64,000 bases of DNA from Paracoccus maritimus. GTDB lineage: Bacteria; Pseudomonadota; Alphaproteobacteria; Rhodobacterales; Rhodobacteraceae. The stretch is from NCBI RefSeq assembly GCF_025195095.1, contig NZ_JANAVZ010000007.1:165016-229015 (forward strand), given 5' to 3'. The notes beneath the pieces were generated by a model. That model searched no databases, was not told the origin of the DNA, and saw only the letters and a list, made by a program, of their open reading frames with translations. A program made the position numbers and the translations under genes. Shown here in pieces: positions 55,226 to 63,880 of the stretch (the first letter of the stretch is position 1; each line of letters begins with the position of its first letter).

Positions 55226-57457
55226 TCAGAGGATGAAATCCCCCGCCCAGTAGTCACTGGCATCGTCCGCGCCATCCGAGATCCGAACAGTCATCTCGGG
55301 TGTTGCGTCGGCGTCTGTATTGACCCGCAGCCAAGTTTCGTTGCCGACATTCTGCATCCAGATCGTGCCCGCTCCGCCGGCCGTGGTGCCATTGAACGTG
55401 AAGGCCTGGTTTCCGGCGACATTGGTGTTGGCATCGATCGACGACAGATCGATCCGGTCTTCTGTCGCCGAGACCAGGTTGATGCCCGCCCCCTGGAAAT
55501 CGGTGATCCGATCATAGCTTGAGCTGACCCCGAAGGGCGAATCCGACGTGCTGTAGAAGCGGAAGACATCCTCGCCGCTGCTGCCAGTCAGATAGTCGGT
55601 CCCGGTGCTGCCGATCAACACGTCGTTGCCGCTGCCGCCGTTCAGGGTGTCATTGCCTGAGCCGCCGTGCAGAAGGTCGTTGCCGGTGCTTCCCGACAGG
55701 TAGTCATTGCCCGCGTCGCCATAGACACGATCATTGCCGCTTTCGCCGTAAAGCCGGTCATTGTTGTTGCCGCCGCGGATATAGTCGTTGCCGCTGCCGC
55801 CATAGACCGTGTCGTTGCCATTGTCGCCGTAAAGCGAGTCGTTTCCGCCAAGGCCAGAGATGCGGTCGTTGCCATTGCCGCCACGAATGATATTCGCGCC
55901 GGAAGTGCCGCTGAGCGCGTCGTTGCCGCTGCCCGAGACGAGATTTTCGAACTGGGTGAAGCTTTCGCCGGCGAAGTTGGTCAGTCCGGTCGTCAGGTTG
56001 ACGTTGTAGTCTCCGCCGAAGCTGGTTGTGTTCAGCGTGTCGGTGCCGGTGCCGCCGCGCAGGGTTTCGGGCGTGCCAAGACCCGCAAAAATATAGTCGT
56101 TGCCGTCCTGGCCGTCATAGACACCCGCACCGCTGGATCGGATCGTGTCGTTTCCGGTGCCGCCATAGATGGTGTCGGTTCCGCCGCCGCCGATCAGGCT
56201 GTCATTGCCGGCGCCGCCGCTGATATAGTCGTTGCCGCCCAGCCCGTCGATCGTGTCGTTGCCGTTATTGCCATAGATCCGGTTGGCACTGGATGTGCCG
56301 GTCAGCCGGTCGTTGCCGCTGCCGGAATAGAGGTTCTCGAACTGGGTGAAGCTTTCACCGGCGAAATTGGTCAGCCCGGTCGTCAGGTTGACCGTGTAGT
56401 TGCCGCTGAAGCTGGCGGTGTTCAGCCAGTCGGTGCCGGTGCCGCCGCGCAGGGTCTCGGGCGTGCCGAGGCCGGCATAGATGTAGTCATTGCCGTCCTG
56501 CCCGTCATAGATGCCTGCGCCGCTGGACCGGATCGTGTCGTTGCCGGTGCCGCCGTAAACCGTATCGGTTCCGCCGCCGCCGGTCAGGCTGTCGTTGCCT
56601 GCATCGCCGTAGATATAGTCGTTGCCGCCGAGGCCATTGACCGTGTCGTTACCGCTGCCGCTGTAGATGACGTTGTTGCCGGTCGTTCCCAGTAGATTGT
56701 CGTTGCCCGACCCGGTCACGAGGTTTTCGAACTGGGTAAAGCTTTCCCCGGCATAGTTGGTCACGCCGGTGGTCATGTTGATGTTGTAATTGCCCGACCA
56801 CAGCGTGGTGTTCAGCCAGTCGGTGCCGTTTCCGCCGCGAAGCGTCTCGGGGGTGCCATTCCCGGCATAGACATAGTCGTTGCCGTCCTGGCCGTCATAG
56901 ACACCCGCCCCGCTGGATCGGATCGTGTCGTTTCCGGTGCCGCCATAGATGGTGTCGGTTCCGCCGCCGCCGATCAGGCTGTCATTGCCGGCGCCGCCGC
57001 TGATATAGTCGTTGCCGCCCAGCCCGTCGATCGTGTCGTTGCCGTTATTGCCATAGATCCGGTTGGCACTGGATGTGCCGGTCAGCCGGTCGTTGCCGCT
57101 GCCGGAATAGAGGTTCTCGAACTGGGTGAAGCTTTCACCGGCGAAATTGGTCAGCCCGGTCGTCAGGTTGACCGTGTAGTTGCCGCTGAAGCTGGCGGTG
57201 TTCAGCCAGTCGGTGCCGGTGCCGCCGCGCAGGGTTTCGGGCGTGCCGAGGCCGGCATAGATGTAGTCATTGCCGTCCTGCCCGTCATAGATGCCAGAAC
57301 CGCTGGAGCGGATGGTATCGTTGCCGGTGCCGCCATAGATCGTGTCGGTCCCACCACCACCGCCAAGACTGTCGTTGCCGCCCAATCCGTAGATCAGGTC
57401 CGCAGCCGATGTCCCGGCAATCGTGTTGTTGCTGTTGTTGCCAATAAGGGTGGCCAT
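55226..57457 (-). CDS. RTX (hemolysin-type calcium-binding) secreted protein
   Basis: A 743-residue type-I-secreted protein. After a short lead (MATLIGNNSNNTIAGTSAAD) it is almost entirely GGxGxDx-type calcium-binding nonapeptides, arranged in four modules of exactly 130 residues (37-166, 167-296, 297-426, 427-about 550) that include a non-RTX stretch (SFTQFENLYSGSGNDRLTG). A classical short-repeat array and a serralysin-type C-terminus follow (DRITDFQGAGINLVSATEDR), ending in DYWAGDFIL. No catalytic domain. AAAGGAG precedes the ATG. No secretion genes nearby; it may be a surface or adhesion protein. Confidence 0.92.
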   Translation of the reverse strand: MATLIGNNSNNTIAGTSAADLIYGLGGNDSLGGGGGTDTIYGGTGNDTIRSSGSGIYDGQDGNDYIYAGLGTPETLRGGTGTDWLNTASFSGNYTVNLTTGLTNFAGESFTQFENLYSGSGNDRLTGTSSANRIYGNNGNDTIDGLGGNDYISGGAGNDSLIGGGGTDTIYGGTGNDTIRSSGAGVYDGQDGNDYVYAGNGTPETLRGGNGTDWLNTTLWSGNYNINMTTGVTNYAGESFTQFENLVTGSGNDNLLGTTGNNVIYSGSGNDTVNGLGGNDYIYGDAGNDSLTGGGGTDTVYGGTGNDTIRSSGAGIYDGQDGNDYIYAGLGTPETLRGGTGTDWLNTASFSGNYTVNLTTGLTNFAGESFTQFENLYSGSGNDRLTGTSSANRIYGNNGNDTIDGLGGNDYISGGAGNDSLIGGGGTDTIYGGTGNDTIRSSGAGVYDGQDGNDYIFAGLGTPETLRGGTGTDTLNTTSFGGDYNVNLTTGLTNFAGESFTQFENLVSGSGNDALSGTSGANIIRGGNGNDRISGLGGNDSLYGDNGNDTVYGGSGNDYIRGGNNNDRLYGESGNDRVYGDAGNDYLSGSTGNDLLHGGSGNDTLNGGSGNDVLIGSTGTDYLTGSSGEDVFRFYSTSDSPFGVSSSYDRITDFQGAGINLVSATEDRIDLSSIDANTNVAGNQAFTFNGTTAGGAGTIWMQNVGNETWLRVNTDADATPEMTVRISDGADDASDYWAGDFIL
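55790..57349 (-). repeat. four tandem 390-bp modules inside the RTX gene
   Basis: Modules at 57349-56960, 56959-56570, 56569-56180 and 56179 to about 55790. First and third are nearly identical: over about 410 bases (56101-56513 against 56881-57293, offset 780 bp) I counted only two differences (56129/56909 and 56456/57236). Second and fourth are more diverged. This points to recent duplication or gene conversion. Confidence 0.88.
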
Positions 57458-57714
57458 GATGCTCTCCTTTCACGAGGTCTCAGGTTTCGATTTCGGGGGA
57501 AGTCCCGCTTTCCTGATAGGCTCGCTGGCGTGAAAGCGTCGTGAACGCCGATATGCCTTTCATCCCGCTTGCTTTCTCAAGGGGATTGCACGGATTTCGC
57601 GTGCCGCAATAATTATGTCTGCAGGCGACTCGGGGCGATTTGCCGACGCGACGATGACCTGATTTCGCGCCATGGCCGGCCGATCCGTGGCGGTGGATCC
57701 TCTTGCCGTGCGGC

Positions 57715-58638
57715 TCAGTTCCGCAGGACGATGCAGCGGCCGCCGACCCGCTTCAGCCGGACGCAGAAAGCGGCGGCCTCGTTGCGGGTCTCGTAGCCGA
57801 TCTGTGCGGTATAGACCGGCTTGGGAACTCCGTTCAGCTTCTTGCGCACATAGCCGACACGCTTGCCGCCAAGGATCGGTCGCAGGCTGCGGTTCAGACG
57901 CGCGACCTGTTGAGCGGCCCCGGACCTGCTGGGGTGGCTGGCCACGATGACGCCCCAGGGGAAGACACGCGGTTGCACCATGAATTCGCGAAGGCTGCGA
58001 TTGCCCGCCATCTCCTCGCAGGACGGACGGAAGGGCTGGTCCGGGTCCAGCGCCAGTCGCAGTTCCTTGGCCAGGGGTGGGTTGTCGCGCCAGCGCAGCG
58101 CGTTGTGGCCGGTAATCGCCTCGACATAGTCCAATGTCTCGTAGGGCAGGGTGGTCTGCCGGGCGACAAAGCGCGCCGCGCGGTTTTCGCCACCGTTATA
58201 CGCAATCGCGGCAAGCCCGATATTGCCGAAATTTTGCGACAGATAGGCCAGATACCAGGCCGCCTTGTGGATCGCCTGTGCCGGGTTGAACGGATCGTCC
58301 AGATCATACAGATCCGCCGTCCCCGGCATGAACTGGGCAATGCCCTGCGCACCCGCCGGGCTGATGGCGCCCGGTTCGAACCGGCTTTCCTTCCACAGCA
58401 GGCGAGCCAGGAAGCTGGGGTCCAGCCCTCGTTCCGATGCGTTGCGTTCGATCAGCTTGCAGACATCTGACGCATAGCGATCCAGCCGGACGCAATCCCG
58501 GCCATCATCGGTGCAGCGGATCTTGTCGCTTTGATGTGCGGGCGGACGGCCCATGAACGCATCGACCGCGGGGCGCGATACGGCGGGCTGGATACCCATC
58601 CCCGCGATCAGTGACAGGATCAGAAGGACGCGGCGCAA
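57715..58638 (-). CDS. lytic murein transglycosylase (SLT) with SPOR-like C-terminus
   Basis: A 307-residue exported SLT protein. TTG at 58638 is chosen: it follows an AAAGGATCC ribosome site and opens a signal peptide (RRVLLILSLIAGMG, with AVSRPAVDA after it). The long arginine-rich stretch upstream in frame is only a shadow of the neighbouring gene. The catalytic glutamate is in LLWKESRFEPGAISP with AGAQGIAQFMPGTADLY. The C-terminal 40 residues (YTAQIGYETRNEAAAFCVRL and on) look like a SPOR peptidoglycan-binding module. Confidence 0.9.
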   Translation of the reverse strand: MRRVLLILSLIAGMGIQPAVSRPAVDAFMGRPPAHQSDKIRCTDDGRDCVRLDRYASDVCKLIERNASERGLDPSFLARLLWKESRFEPGAISPAGAQGIAQFMPGTADLYDLDDPFNPAQAIHKAAWYLAYLSQNFGNIGLAAIAYNGGENRAARFVARQTTLPYETLDYVEAITGHNALRWRDNPPLAKELRLALDPDQPFRPSCEEMAGNRSLREFMVQPRVFPWGVIVASHPSRSGAAQQVARLNRSLRPILGGKRVGYVRKKLNGVPKPVYTAQIGYETRNEAAAFCVRLKRVGGRCIVLRN

Positions 58639-58684
58639 ACCGGATCCTTTCGGTCTTGGCGATGCGGCGACATGTGGATGGGTC

Positions 58685-59479
58685 TCAGTCTGCCTTGCCG
58701 GACTTGTCTTTCTTCTTCTTTTTCTTGGACTTGTCCTTGGACGTGACGGCGCTGTCATCATCCGCCGTCTTTGATTTGCGTTCGGCCTTTCGCTCTGCCT
58801 TCCGCAGCGCCTTCTCGGCCTCTTTCGCCGCCACGCGCGCCGCCTTGCGGGCTGCGCGTACGGCCTCTTTCTCGGCTTTGCGAGCGGCTTTCCTGGCTTC
58901 CTTTTCGGCGGCTTTCTCGGCCAGCTTTGCAGCTTTCTTGACGGTGTTCTTGCGGGTCTTGCCGTCCTCGGGCGCAGCTTCGGTCCTGGCCCCAACCGGG
59001 GGCACTGCAATTTGTGCCGCAGCAGCGGTCACCGTCTGGTCAGACGCGGCAGCTTTGGCGGGTTTCTTGACGCGCCGCACACCGGTGCGCAGATCGGTCT
59101 TGCGCGACTCAGCCGTCTTGCGATCGGCGGGGCTGCGGCGGGTGGAAGCCGGGACGCGCTTGGCAGCGGGGCTGGCGCTGTCGGCTTTCGCTACGACTGT
59201 CTTGCCGGTCCGCTGGCGTGCGCCACTTGCAGGGGGCAGCTTGCGGCGGCGGCGTTCGGCCTGTGCACGATTCAATGCCGTGCTCAGCAGGCCCTGGGGC
59301 GACAATCCGTCTTCCGCCGTGGTCGCCGAGGCCCGTGCCCGCGCGTCGTCCAGAGCTTTTATCAGCGTCAGAAGATCGGCATCGCTCAGAACTTCAACAG
59401 AGGGGCGGCGGCTGGCGTCCGCCAGCTTCTGCTGTTGCGCGTTCAGAATTTCCCGTTCGCGATTGGCATGGTTCGGCAT
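58685..59479 (-). CDS. lysine/alanine-rich low-complexity protein
   Basis: A protein of about 264 residues (278 if started at 59521). The N-terminus is moderately complex (SVEVLSDADLLTLIKALDDA), followed by a basic linker and then a lysine/alanine/glutamate repeat (residues about 190-245, e.g. AEKAAEKEARKAARKAEKEA), ending in a KSKKKKKKDKSG tail. This resembles histone-H1-like bacterial DNA-associated or phasin/AlgP-type proteins, but no specific family was recognised. ATG at 59479 is preferred for an AGGA eleven bases upstream. Confidence 0.65.
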   Translation of the reverse strand: MPNHANREREILNAQQQKLADASRRPSVEVLSDADLLTLIKALDDARARASATTAEDGLSPQGLLSTALNRAQAERRRRKLPPASGARQRTGKTVVAKADSASPAAKRVPASTRRSPADRKTAESRKTDLRTGVRRVKKPAKAAASDQTVTAAAAQIAVPPVGARTEAAPEDGKTRKNTVKKAAKLAEKAAEKEARKAARKAEKEAVRAARKAARVAAKEAEKALRKAERKAERKSKTADDDSAVTSKDKSKKKKKKDKSGKAD

Positions 59480-59550
59480 TCCGATCTGGTTCCTGTCTCT
59501 GGCGATGATCAGGCGGAACATTGCGTGACTTTGTGTCGATTTGCAATTGC

Positions 59551-59581
59551 AAAGGCCCCCGCAAGCGATGCGGGGGCCTTT
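59551..59581 (-). terminator. stem-loop terminator after the L,D-transpeptidase gene
   Basis: Perfect 13-bp stem aaaggcccccgca (59551-59563) and tgcgggggccttt (59569-59581), 5-nt loop, 34 bases past the minus-strand stop. The T's flanking the stem suit termination. Confidence 0.8.
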
Positions 59582-59614
59582 CGGTGTCGGGCAAGGTGAT
59601 CGACTTGCAAGCGC

Positions 59615-60421
59615 TTAGCGAGAGGGCACGGCGCTTTCGACCGGAGACGTGAAGCCGGGCGCCGCAGCGGTGGTTGTCGCGGCAGGCAGTTGTGCCTGTG
59701 CAGCCTCGGACGCTGGAACGACGTAACCTTCAGGGGTTTCGATCATCGGACCTTCCCGCTGCACGCTTTCTGCCTGGCTGCGCACCTTGACGCGCGCGCC
59801 AAGTTCGGTTTCGTCGAACAGGTCCATGATGTCCTGATTGAACAGCCGGATGCAGCCCGCCGACGTGGCCTTTCCGATCGAGGACGGATCCATCGTCCCA
59901 TGGATGCGGTAATAGGTGTCGCGACCATTGCGATACAGATACAGCGCGCGCGACCCGAGCGGGTTGTCCAGCCCGCCCTTCAGCCCGCCCGCAAACTGGC
60001 CGTAAAGCTCGGGTTCGGTTCGGATCATGTTCTGAGTGGGGGTCCAGCTTGGCCAGCGCTTCTTGACCGAGATCACGGCATCGCCGCTGAAGCCCTTGCC
60101 GGCCCGCCCGACCGCGACGCCGAAGCGCATCGCCTCGCCGTTTTCCATCACGTGATAAAGGACGCGCGCGTAGGGATCGACCACGATCGTTCCCGGCGTC
60201 TCGGGGCCATTATAGGCGACGCGCTGACGCTGGTTGCGCTGGGTCAGATAGGCGGCGCGGACGGCGGGAATATCGACGACTTCGCCGTTCGGGCCGGTAT
60301 CCGTGCGGGCCTGGTAAATGGGCGGCACCGTGCCGGTGGCCAGCCGTGTCGGCGAATGGGCGGTAGGTGCGCAGGCCGCAAGCCCCAGGGCCAGCGCCGC
60401 AAGAAGGGAAACGAGGCGCAT
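59615..60421 (-). CDS. L,D-transpeptidase lipoprotein (YkuD/ErfK family)
   Basis: A 268-residue L,D-transpeptidase that cross-links peptidoglycan or attaches proteins to it. It carries a lipobox (LALGLAACAPTAHS), so it is probably a lipoprotein. The YkuD catalytic signature is YYRIHGTMDPSSIG then SAGCIRLFNQDIMDLF with the nucleophilic cysteine. VRAAYLTQRNQRQRVAYNG is in the typical N-domain. The last 40 residues are alanine/threonine/proline-rich. Confidence 0.93.
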   Translation of the reverse strand: MRLVSLLAALALGLAACAPTAHSPTRLATGTVPPIYQARTDTGPNGEVVDIPAVRAAYLTQRNQRQRVAYNGPETPGTIVVDPYARVLYHVMENGEAMRFGVAVGRAGKGFSGDAVISVKKRWPSWTPTQNMIRTEPELYGQFAGGLKGGLDNPLGSRALYLYRNGRDTYYRIHGTMDPSSIGKATSAGCIRLFNQDIMDLFDETELGARVKVRSQAESVQREGPMIETPEGYVVPASEAAQAQLPAATTTAAAPGFTSPVESAVPSR

Positions 60422-60491
60422 TGTATCGTGTTCCTTTGTAGCATCGGGCAGGCCCTGGAAGGCTTGACCGTGGCAGCGTTAATTTCTTGAC

Positions 60492-60522
60492 ATCACGTCG
60501 ACCGAGCAGTGCCGGACGTGAT
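60492..60522. promoter_or_regulatory. long inverted repeat between the L,D-transpeptidase and GlsB-like genes
   Basis: Exact 8-bp arms atcacgtc (60492-60499) and gacgtgat (60515-60522) separated by 15 bp lie in a 297-bp divergent spacer. The centre-to-centre distance is 23 bp, about two helical turns, a typical operator geometry. The binding protein is unknown. Nothing else was recognised in the spacer. Confidence 0.4.
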
Positions 60523-60718
60523 TCGTGCAGGGTTTCATCAGCCTGCCACATTCACCTTTCGTCAACCCTTGGCGCCCGTCACTGTGGAATTGACATCCGA
60601 CTTGTGGCCAAGGGGCGGCAGTCGCATCAACTTTGCACGTCAGGGGAACAATTTGGCGTGTGTTTGGTTTCATGCACGTCGGGCGCTGCCGCGCCACATT
60701 CGCGAGGAAACTACCAAA

Positions 60719-60970
60719 ATGAGCATTATCGTTGCATTGATCGTCGGCGCGATTGCCGGCTGGCTGGCCGGGCTATTGGTCAAAGGGCACGGGCAGGGAC
60801 TTGTCGTCAATATCGTCGTCGGCATCCTTGGCGCCGTCATCGCCTCGTTCCTGTTTCCGGCCATCGGCATGGGCATTGGCGCCGAAGGGTCGGTGATCGG
60901 CTCGATCATCTATGCGACCCTGGGCGCGGTGATCCTGCTGGTGATCCTGAGCCTTGTGAAGCGCGCCTGA
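60719..60970 (+). CDS. GlsB/YeaQ/YmgE family small membrane protein
   Basis: An 83-residue protein with three membrane segments (ALIVGAIAGWLAGLLV; NIVVGILGAVIASFLFPAIG; SIIYATLGAVILLVILSLV). It is a paralogue of the gene at 34776 but with a longer middle loop. A GAGGAAA ribosome site precedes the ATG at 60719. The family is stress-induced; function unknown. Confidence 0.9.
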   Translation: MSIIVALIVGAIAGWLAGLLVKGHGQGLVVNIVVGILGAVIASFLFPAIGMGIGAEGSVIGSIIYATLGAVILLVILSLVKRA

Positions 60971-61083
60971 AGCTGGCTTGACCTTTCCGTGCTGCGTCCG
61001 GGGCATTGCCTCGGATGCGCGCCGCGAATACCGTTGCCGGGCGGCATGATTGGCTATGCCGCCTGGCCGCTTGGACTGACGAC

Positions 61084-62724
61084 GTGACGAAAACCAAGAC
61101 TTCTCCAAGCCTTGCGCTTGCGCCGTTCCGGCACCGCGACTTCCGCGTGTTGTGGAGCGTCACGCTGATCTCGAATTTCGGCGGGCTTGTGCAGGCCGTC
61201 GGCGCTGCGTGGCTGATGACGCAGCTGACAGACAGCGCGACCCTGATCGCGCTGGTTCAGGCGTCAAACACCCTGCCCATCATGTTGCTTGCGATCGGTT
61301 CGGGCGCGTTGGCGGATATCTTTGATCGCAAGACGCTGCTGCTGACCGCGCAATTGATCATGGCCGTCACCTCGGCCGTGCTGGCGGTGGTCGCATGGCA
61401 GGGCTGGCTGACGCCATGGCTTCTGCTGACCTTTACCTTCCTGATCGGTGCGGGGCAGGCCCTTTACAATCCGCCCTGGCAGGCCAGCATGGGCGATCTG
61501 GTCCCGCGCGAGGATCTGCCCGCGGCGGTCACCCTGAATTCCGTGGGGTTCAACCTGATGCGCAGCGTGGGCCCGGCGGCGGGCGGCCTGATCGTCGCCG
61601 CGTTCGGGGCCGCCGCTGCGTTCGTTGTCAACGCGGTCAGCTATCTTCCGCTGCTTGGCGCGTTGCTGCGCTGGCGACCGAACATCGCGCCGCGCACCGC
61701 CCCGCGCGAGGCGTTCGTCCCGGCGATGGGCGCGGGCCTGCGCTATGTCGCGCTGTCTCCGAACCTGATGCGGGTGATGCTGCGCGGTGCGCTGTTCGGG
61801 TTTTCCGCGGTCGCCGTGCTTGCCCTGTTGCCGCTGGTTGCCAAAAGCCACCCCGAGGGCGGGTCAATGCTGTTCGGGGCGTTGCTGGGCTGTTTCGGCA
61901 TGGGGGCGATCGCCGGTGCGGTGCTGAACCCGCGGATCAGGGCCAGATACGACAACGAGAATATCGTCCGGCTGGCCTTTGCCGGCTTCGCGCTGGCCGC
62001 CATCGTGCTGGGACAGACCCGGCTTGTCTGGCTGCAAGGCCTGGCGATGCTGCCCGCCGGGGCGTCATGGGTTCTGGCGTTGTCGCTGTTCAATGTGACG
62101 GTGCAATTGTCCACGCCGCGCTGGGTCGTGGCGCGGGCGCTGGCATTGTATCAGACCGCCACCTTCGGAGGCATGGCGGCAGGGTCCTGGGCCTGGGGCG
62201 GCGTTGCCGGCGCGCACGGGCTACCGGTGGCGCTGACCACGGCCGGGGTGCTGCTTGCCCTGGGCGCCGTGGTCGGGATCTGGCTGAAGGCGCCCGAGTT
62301 CGGCGCCGTGGATCTTGACCCGGTCAACCGCTTTCAGGAACCGGCGCTGCGGCTGGATCTGCGCGGCAGGTCGGGGCCGATCATGGTCATGGTCGACTAT
62401 CGGATCCGGGGCGAGGACGTTCCGGAATTTCTGCGCCTGATGCGGTTGCGCCGCAATATCCGGCGGCGCGACGGGGCGCGAAACTGGGCCCTGCTGCGCG
62501 ATCTGGAACATCCCGAAAACTGGAGCGAAAGCTATCACATCGCGACATGGGACGAATATGTGCGCCACAATCTGCGGCGCACCAAGTCCGACGCCGAAGT
62601 GACGGTTGCGCTGCGGGAACTGCACAGCGGGGAAGGCGATCCGGCGGTGCATCGCATGATCGAACGACACTCGGTCAGCCAGCAGGACGATGTGCCGCTG
62701 GTCGGCAAGATCGAGGTGCCCTGA
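61084..62724 (+). CDS. MFS transporter with C-terminal ABM-like domain (MFS_3 type)
   Basis: A 546-residue major facilitator of the EntS-like MFS_3 group. It starts near SLALAPFRHRDFRVLWSVTL, with about eleven membrane segments and the conserved loop GALADIFDRKTLLL. From about residue 430 a soluble antibiotic-biosynthesis-monooxygenase-like domain follows (VMVDYRIRGEDVPEFLRLM; SESYHIATWDEYVRHNLRRT). GTG at 61084 is used because the upstream 26 residues in frame are poorly hydrophobic; an ATG at 61006 is the alternative. Substrate unknown. Confidence 0.87.
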   Translation: MTKTKTSPSLALAPFRHRDFRVLWSVTLISNFGGLVQAVGAAWLMTQLTDSATLIALVQASNTLPIMLLAIGSGALADIFDRKTLLLTAQLIMAVTSAVLAVVAWQGWLTPWLLLTFTFLIGAGQALYNPPWQASMGDLVPREDLPAAVTLNSVGFNLMRSVGPAAGGLIVAAFGAAAAFVVNAVSYLPLLGALLRWRPNIAPRTAPREAFVPAMGAGLRYVALSPNLMRVMLRGALFGFSAVAVLALLPLVAKSHPEGGSMLFGALLGCFGMGAIAGAVLNPRIRARYDNENIVRLAFAGFALAAIVLGQTRLVWLQGLAMLPAGASWVLALSLFNVTVQLSTPRWVVARALALYQTATFGGMAAGSWAWGGVAGAHGLPVALTTAGVLLALGAVVGIWLKAPEFGAVDLDPVNRFQEPALRLDLRGRSGPIMVMVDYRIRGEDVPEFLRLMRLRRNIRRRDGARNWALLRDLEHPENWSESYHIATWDEYVRHNLRRTKSDAEVTVALRELHSGEGDPAVHRMIERHSVSQQDDVPLVGKIEVP

Positions 62725-63373
62725 AACCGCGCGCGCTGTGTTGCGCAACGGGACCGGGCGTTGCCTTGCAGCACAGCACAGCGCAGTGCCGCGTGGCCTG
62801 ATATGCTGTTGGGGTCAGTAATTTCCGGGTTTTTCGTTGCACATGGTGTGCATCGGTCCTGCGTAGCGCGAGCACGGGCACTTCGCCAAATGCAAGTCAC
62901 GTCTTTGCGCCAAATACCCGTGTATGCCGGCCTGCGCTCGCGTTTGCGCAAAGCCTAGGCCCTGAGCGCACGTTCAACGATTGCCGGACGCTACCGCGCA
63001 GCTTCTCGAAACCGGACGTCCGTGACTGGCGCGGCGAAATTGACTAAGGCAAAGTCCGCTATGCGGGACTTTCCTGTCATTCGGCGACCAACCGGCGCAG
63101 TTGCAGCGTAACGGTAGTTTAGCCCGCAGCCGCAGTAATAGAGGTTCTGCGCGGCGTCGCAGACCACGAAAGCGGTCGTTCAAGGCTGCGCCCAGCCATG
63201 GAATCCAATCTTGGCATTCGCTGCCTCTCGTCGCAGTGCTGCTGATGCGAGACCCAGACGTCGTTCGCGTCTGGACGTATCAAGATCGCTAGCACTCCAA
63301 GACGACATGGTCTTCACGAGGTGATATTGATCGTGCGGATGCTTGATGGCTTACTTTATAAGCAGGACTTCGG
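62725..63373. other. 649-bp spacer with no recognised gene
   Basis: No convincing coding region on either strand. Two perfect 10-bp palindromes with a TTGCGCAA core occur (gttgcgcaac at 62740-62749; tttgcgcaaa at 62943-62952). A short imperfect hairpin (agtccgctatgcgggact) lies near 63055. Base composition drops towards 63300. It looks like degenerated sequence at the edge of an accessory region. Confidence 0.6.
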
Positions 63374-63757
63374 CTATGAAAGACGATCGTCTGGATTGCC
63401 CTTGGAGAGCTCTGCTTTGCGTGCGTTCCTTCGCAGCGCGCCCCTGATTACCAAGACTACTAGGGCGCACATCCAGCCACAAAATCCCGTGATCAGTATA
63501 ATGGCATTCTCACCGGCAGAAGAGGTACCAAACCTCGCAACCGAGAATTCGCCGAATGCTCGGCCCAATAGCGAAAAAACCGCCAACAAAGTCAATGAGA
63601 GACAACTGAAAGGCAAGCCCCTCAGCCTGAATCCGACATATTTCTGCATCCAAGGGCTGTGATCAATCCATTGCGTGAACGCTTCGTCAAAGCGATCAAA
63701 CTGGCGCTCAAGAACAGTGCTATAGGGTTCTTTCTTCATAGCTTTGATAGCGCTCAC
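63374..63757 (-). CDS. hypothetical membrane protein, low GC
   Basis: A 127-residue protein (121 from ATG at 63739; GTG at 63757 is the longer option) that I do not recognise. It begins with a polar head (KKEPYSTVLERQFDRFDEAF), then two membrane segments (CLSLTLLAVFSLLG; AIILITGFCGWMCALVVLVI) and a basic tail. GC content is clearly lower than in neighbouring genes, and it lies next to an IS66 element, suggesting recent acquisition. An ORF on the plus strand (63321-63662) overlaps it and is less convincing. Confidence 0.6.
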   Translation of the reverse strand: MSAIKAMKKEPYSTVLERQFDRFDEAFTQWIDHSPWMQKYVGFRLRGLPFSCLSLTLLAVFSLLGRAFGEFSVARFGTSSAGENAIILITGFCGWMCALVVLVIRGALRRNARKAELSKGNPDDRLS

Positions 63758-63880
63758 CTATGATTTTGGGAGCGAACCGGACCTTCCGTGCGCTGACCGA
63801 ACACCTGCAGGGCGGGACGGACCTGCCGATCAAGGGGCTACAAGAGCCTAACCTGATACCCACTCAGTGTCACATAAAAG
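63758..63880. other. short spacer before the IS66 end, possible interrupted gene
   Basis: An in-frame stretch from ATG at 63760 (MILGANRTFRALTEHL and on, 41 residues) runs into the IS66 end and stops at 63885. It could be the 5' part of a gene cut by the element, but there is no similarity I recognise. The final eight bases (cataaaag) may be the target-site duplication. Confidence 0.3.

Noticed and set aside
55667..56695. 342-codon open frame opposite the RTX repeats
   Set aside because: Valine/alanine repeats are merely the reverse of the calcium-binding repeats; no ribosome site.
55790..57349. Periodic repeats that could suggest a CRISPR array
   Set aside because: They are in-frame protein-coding modules of 390 bp made of nonapeptide units, not short repeats with unique spacers.
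63321..63662. 113-codon plus-strand frame
   Set aside because: Overlaps the minus-strand membrane protein, which has better structure (two membrane segments); the plus frame is polar and shows no family features.
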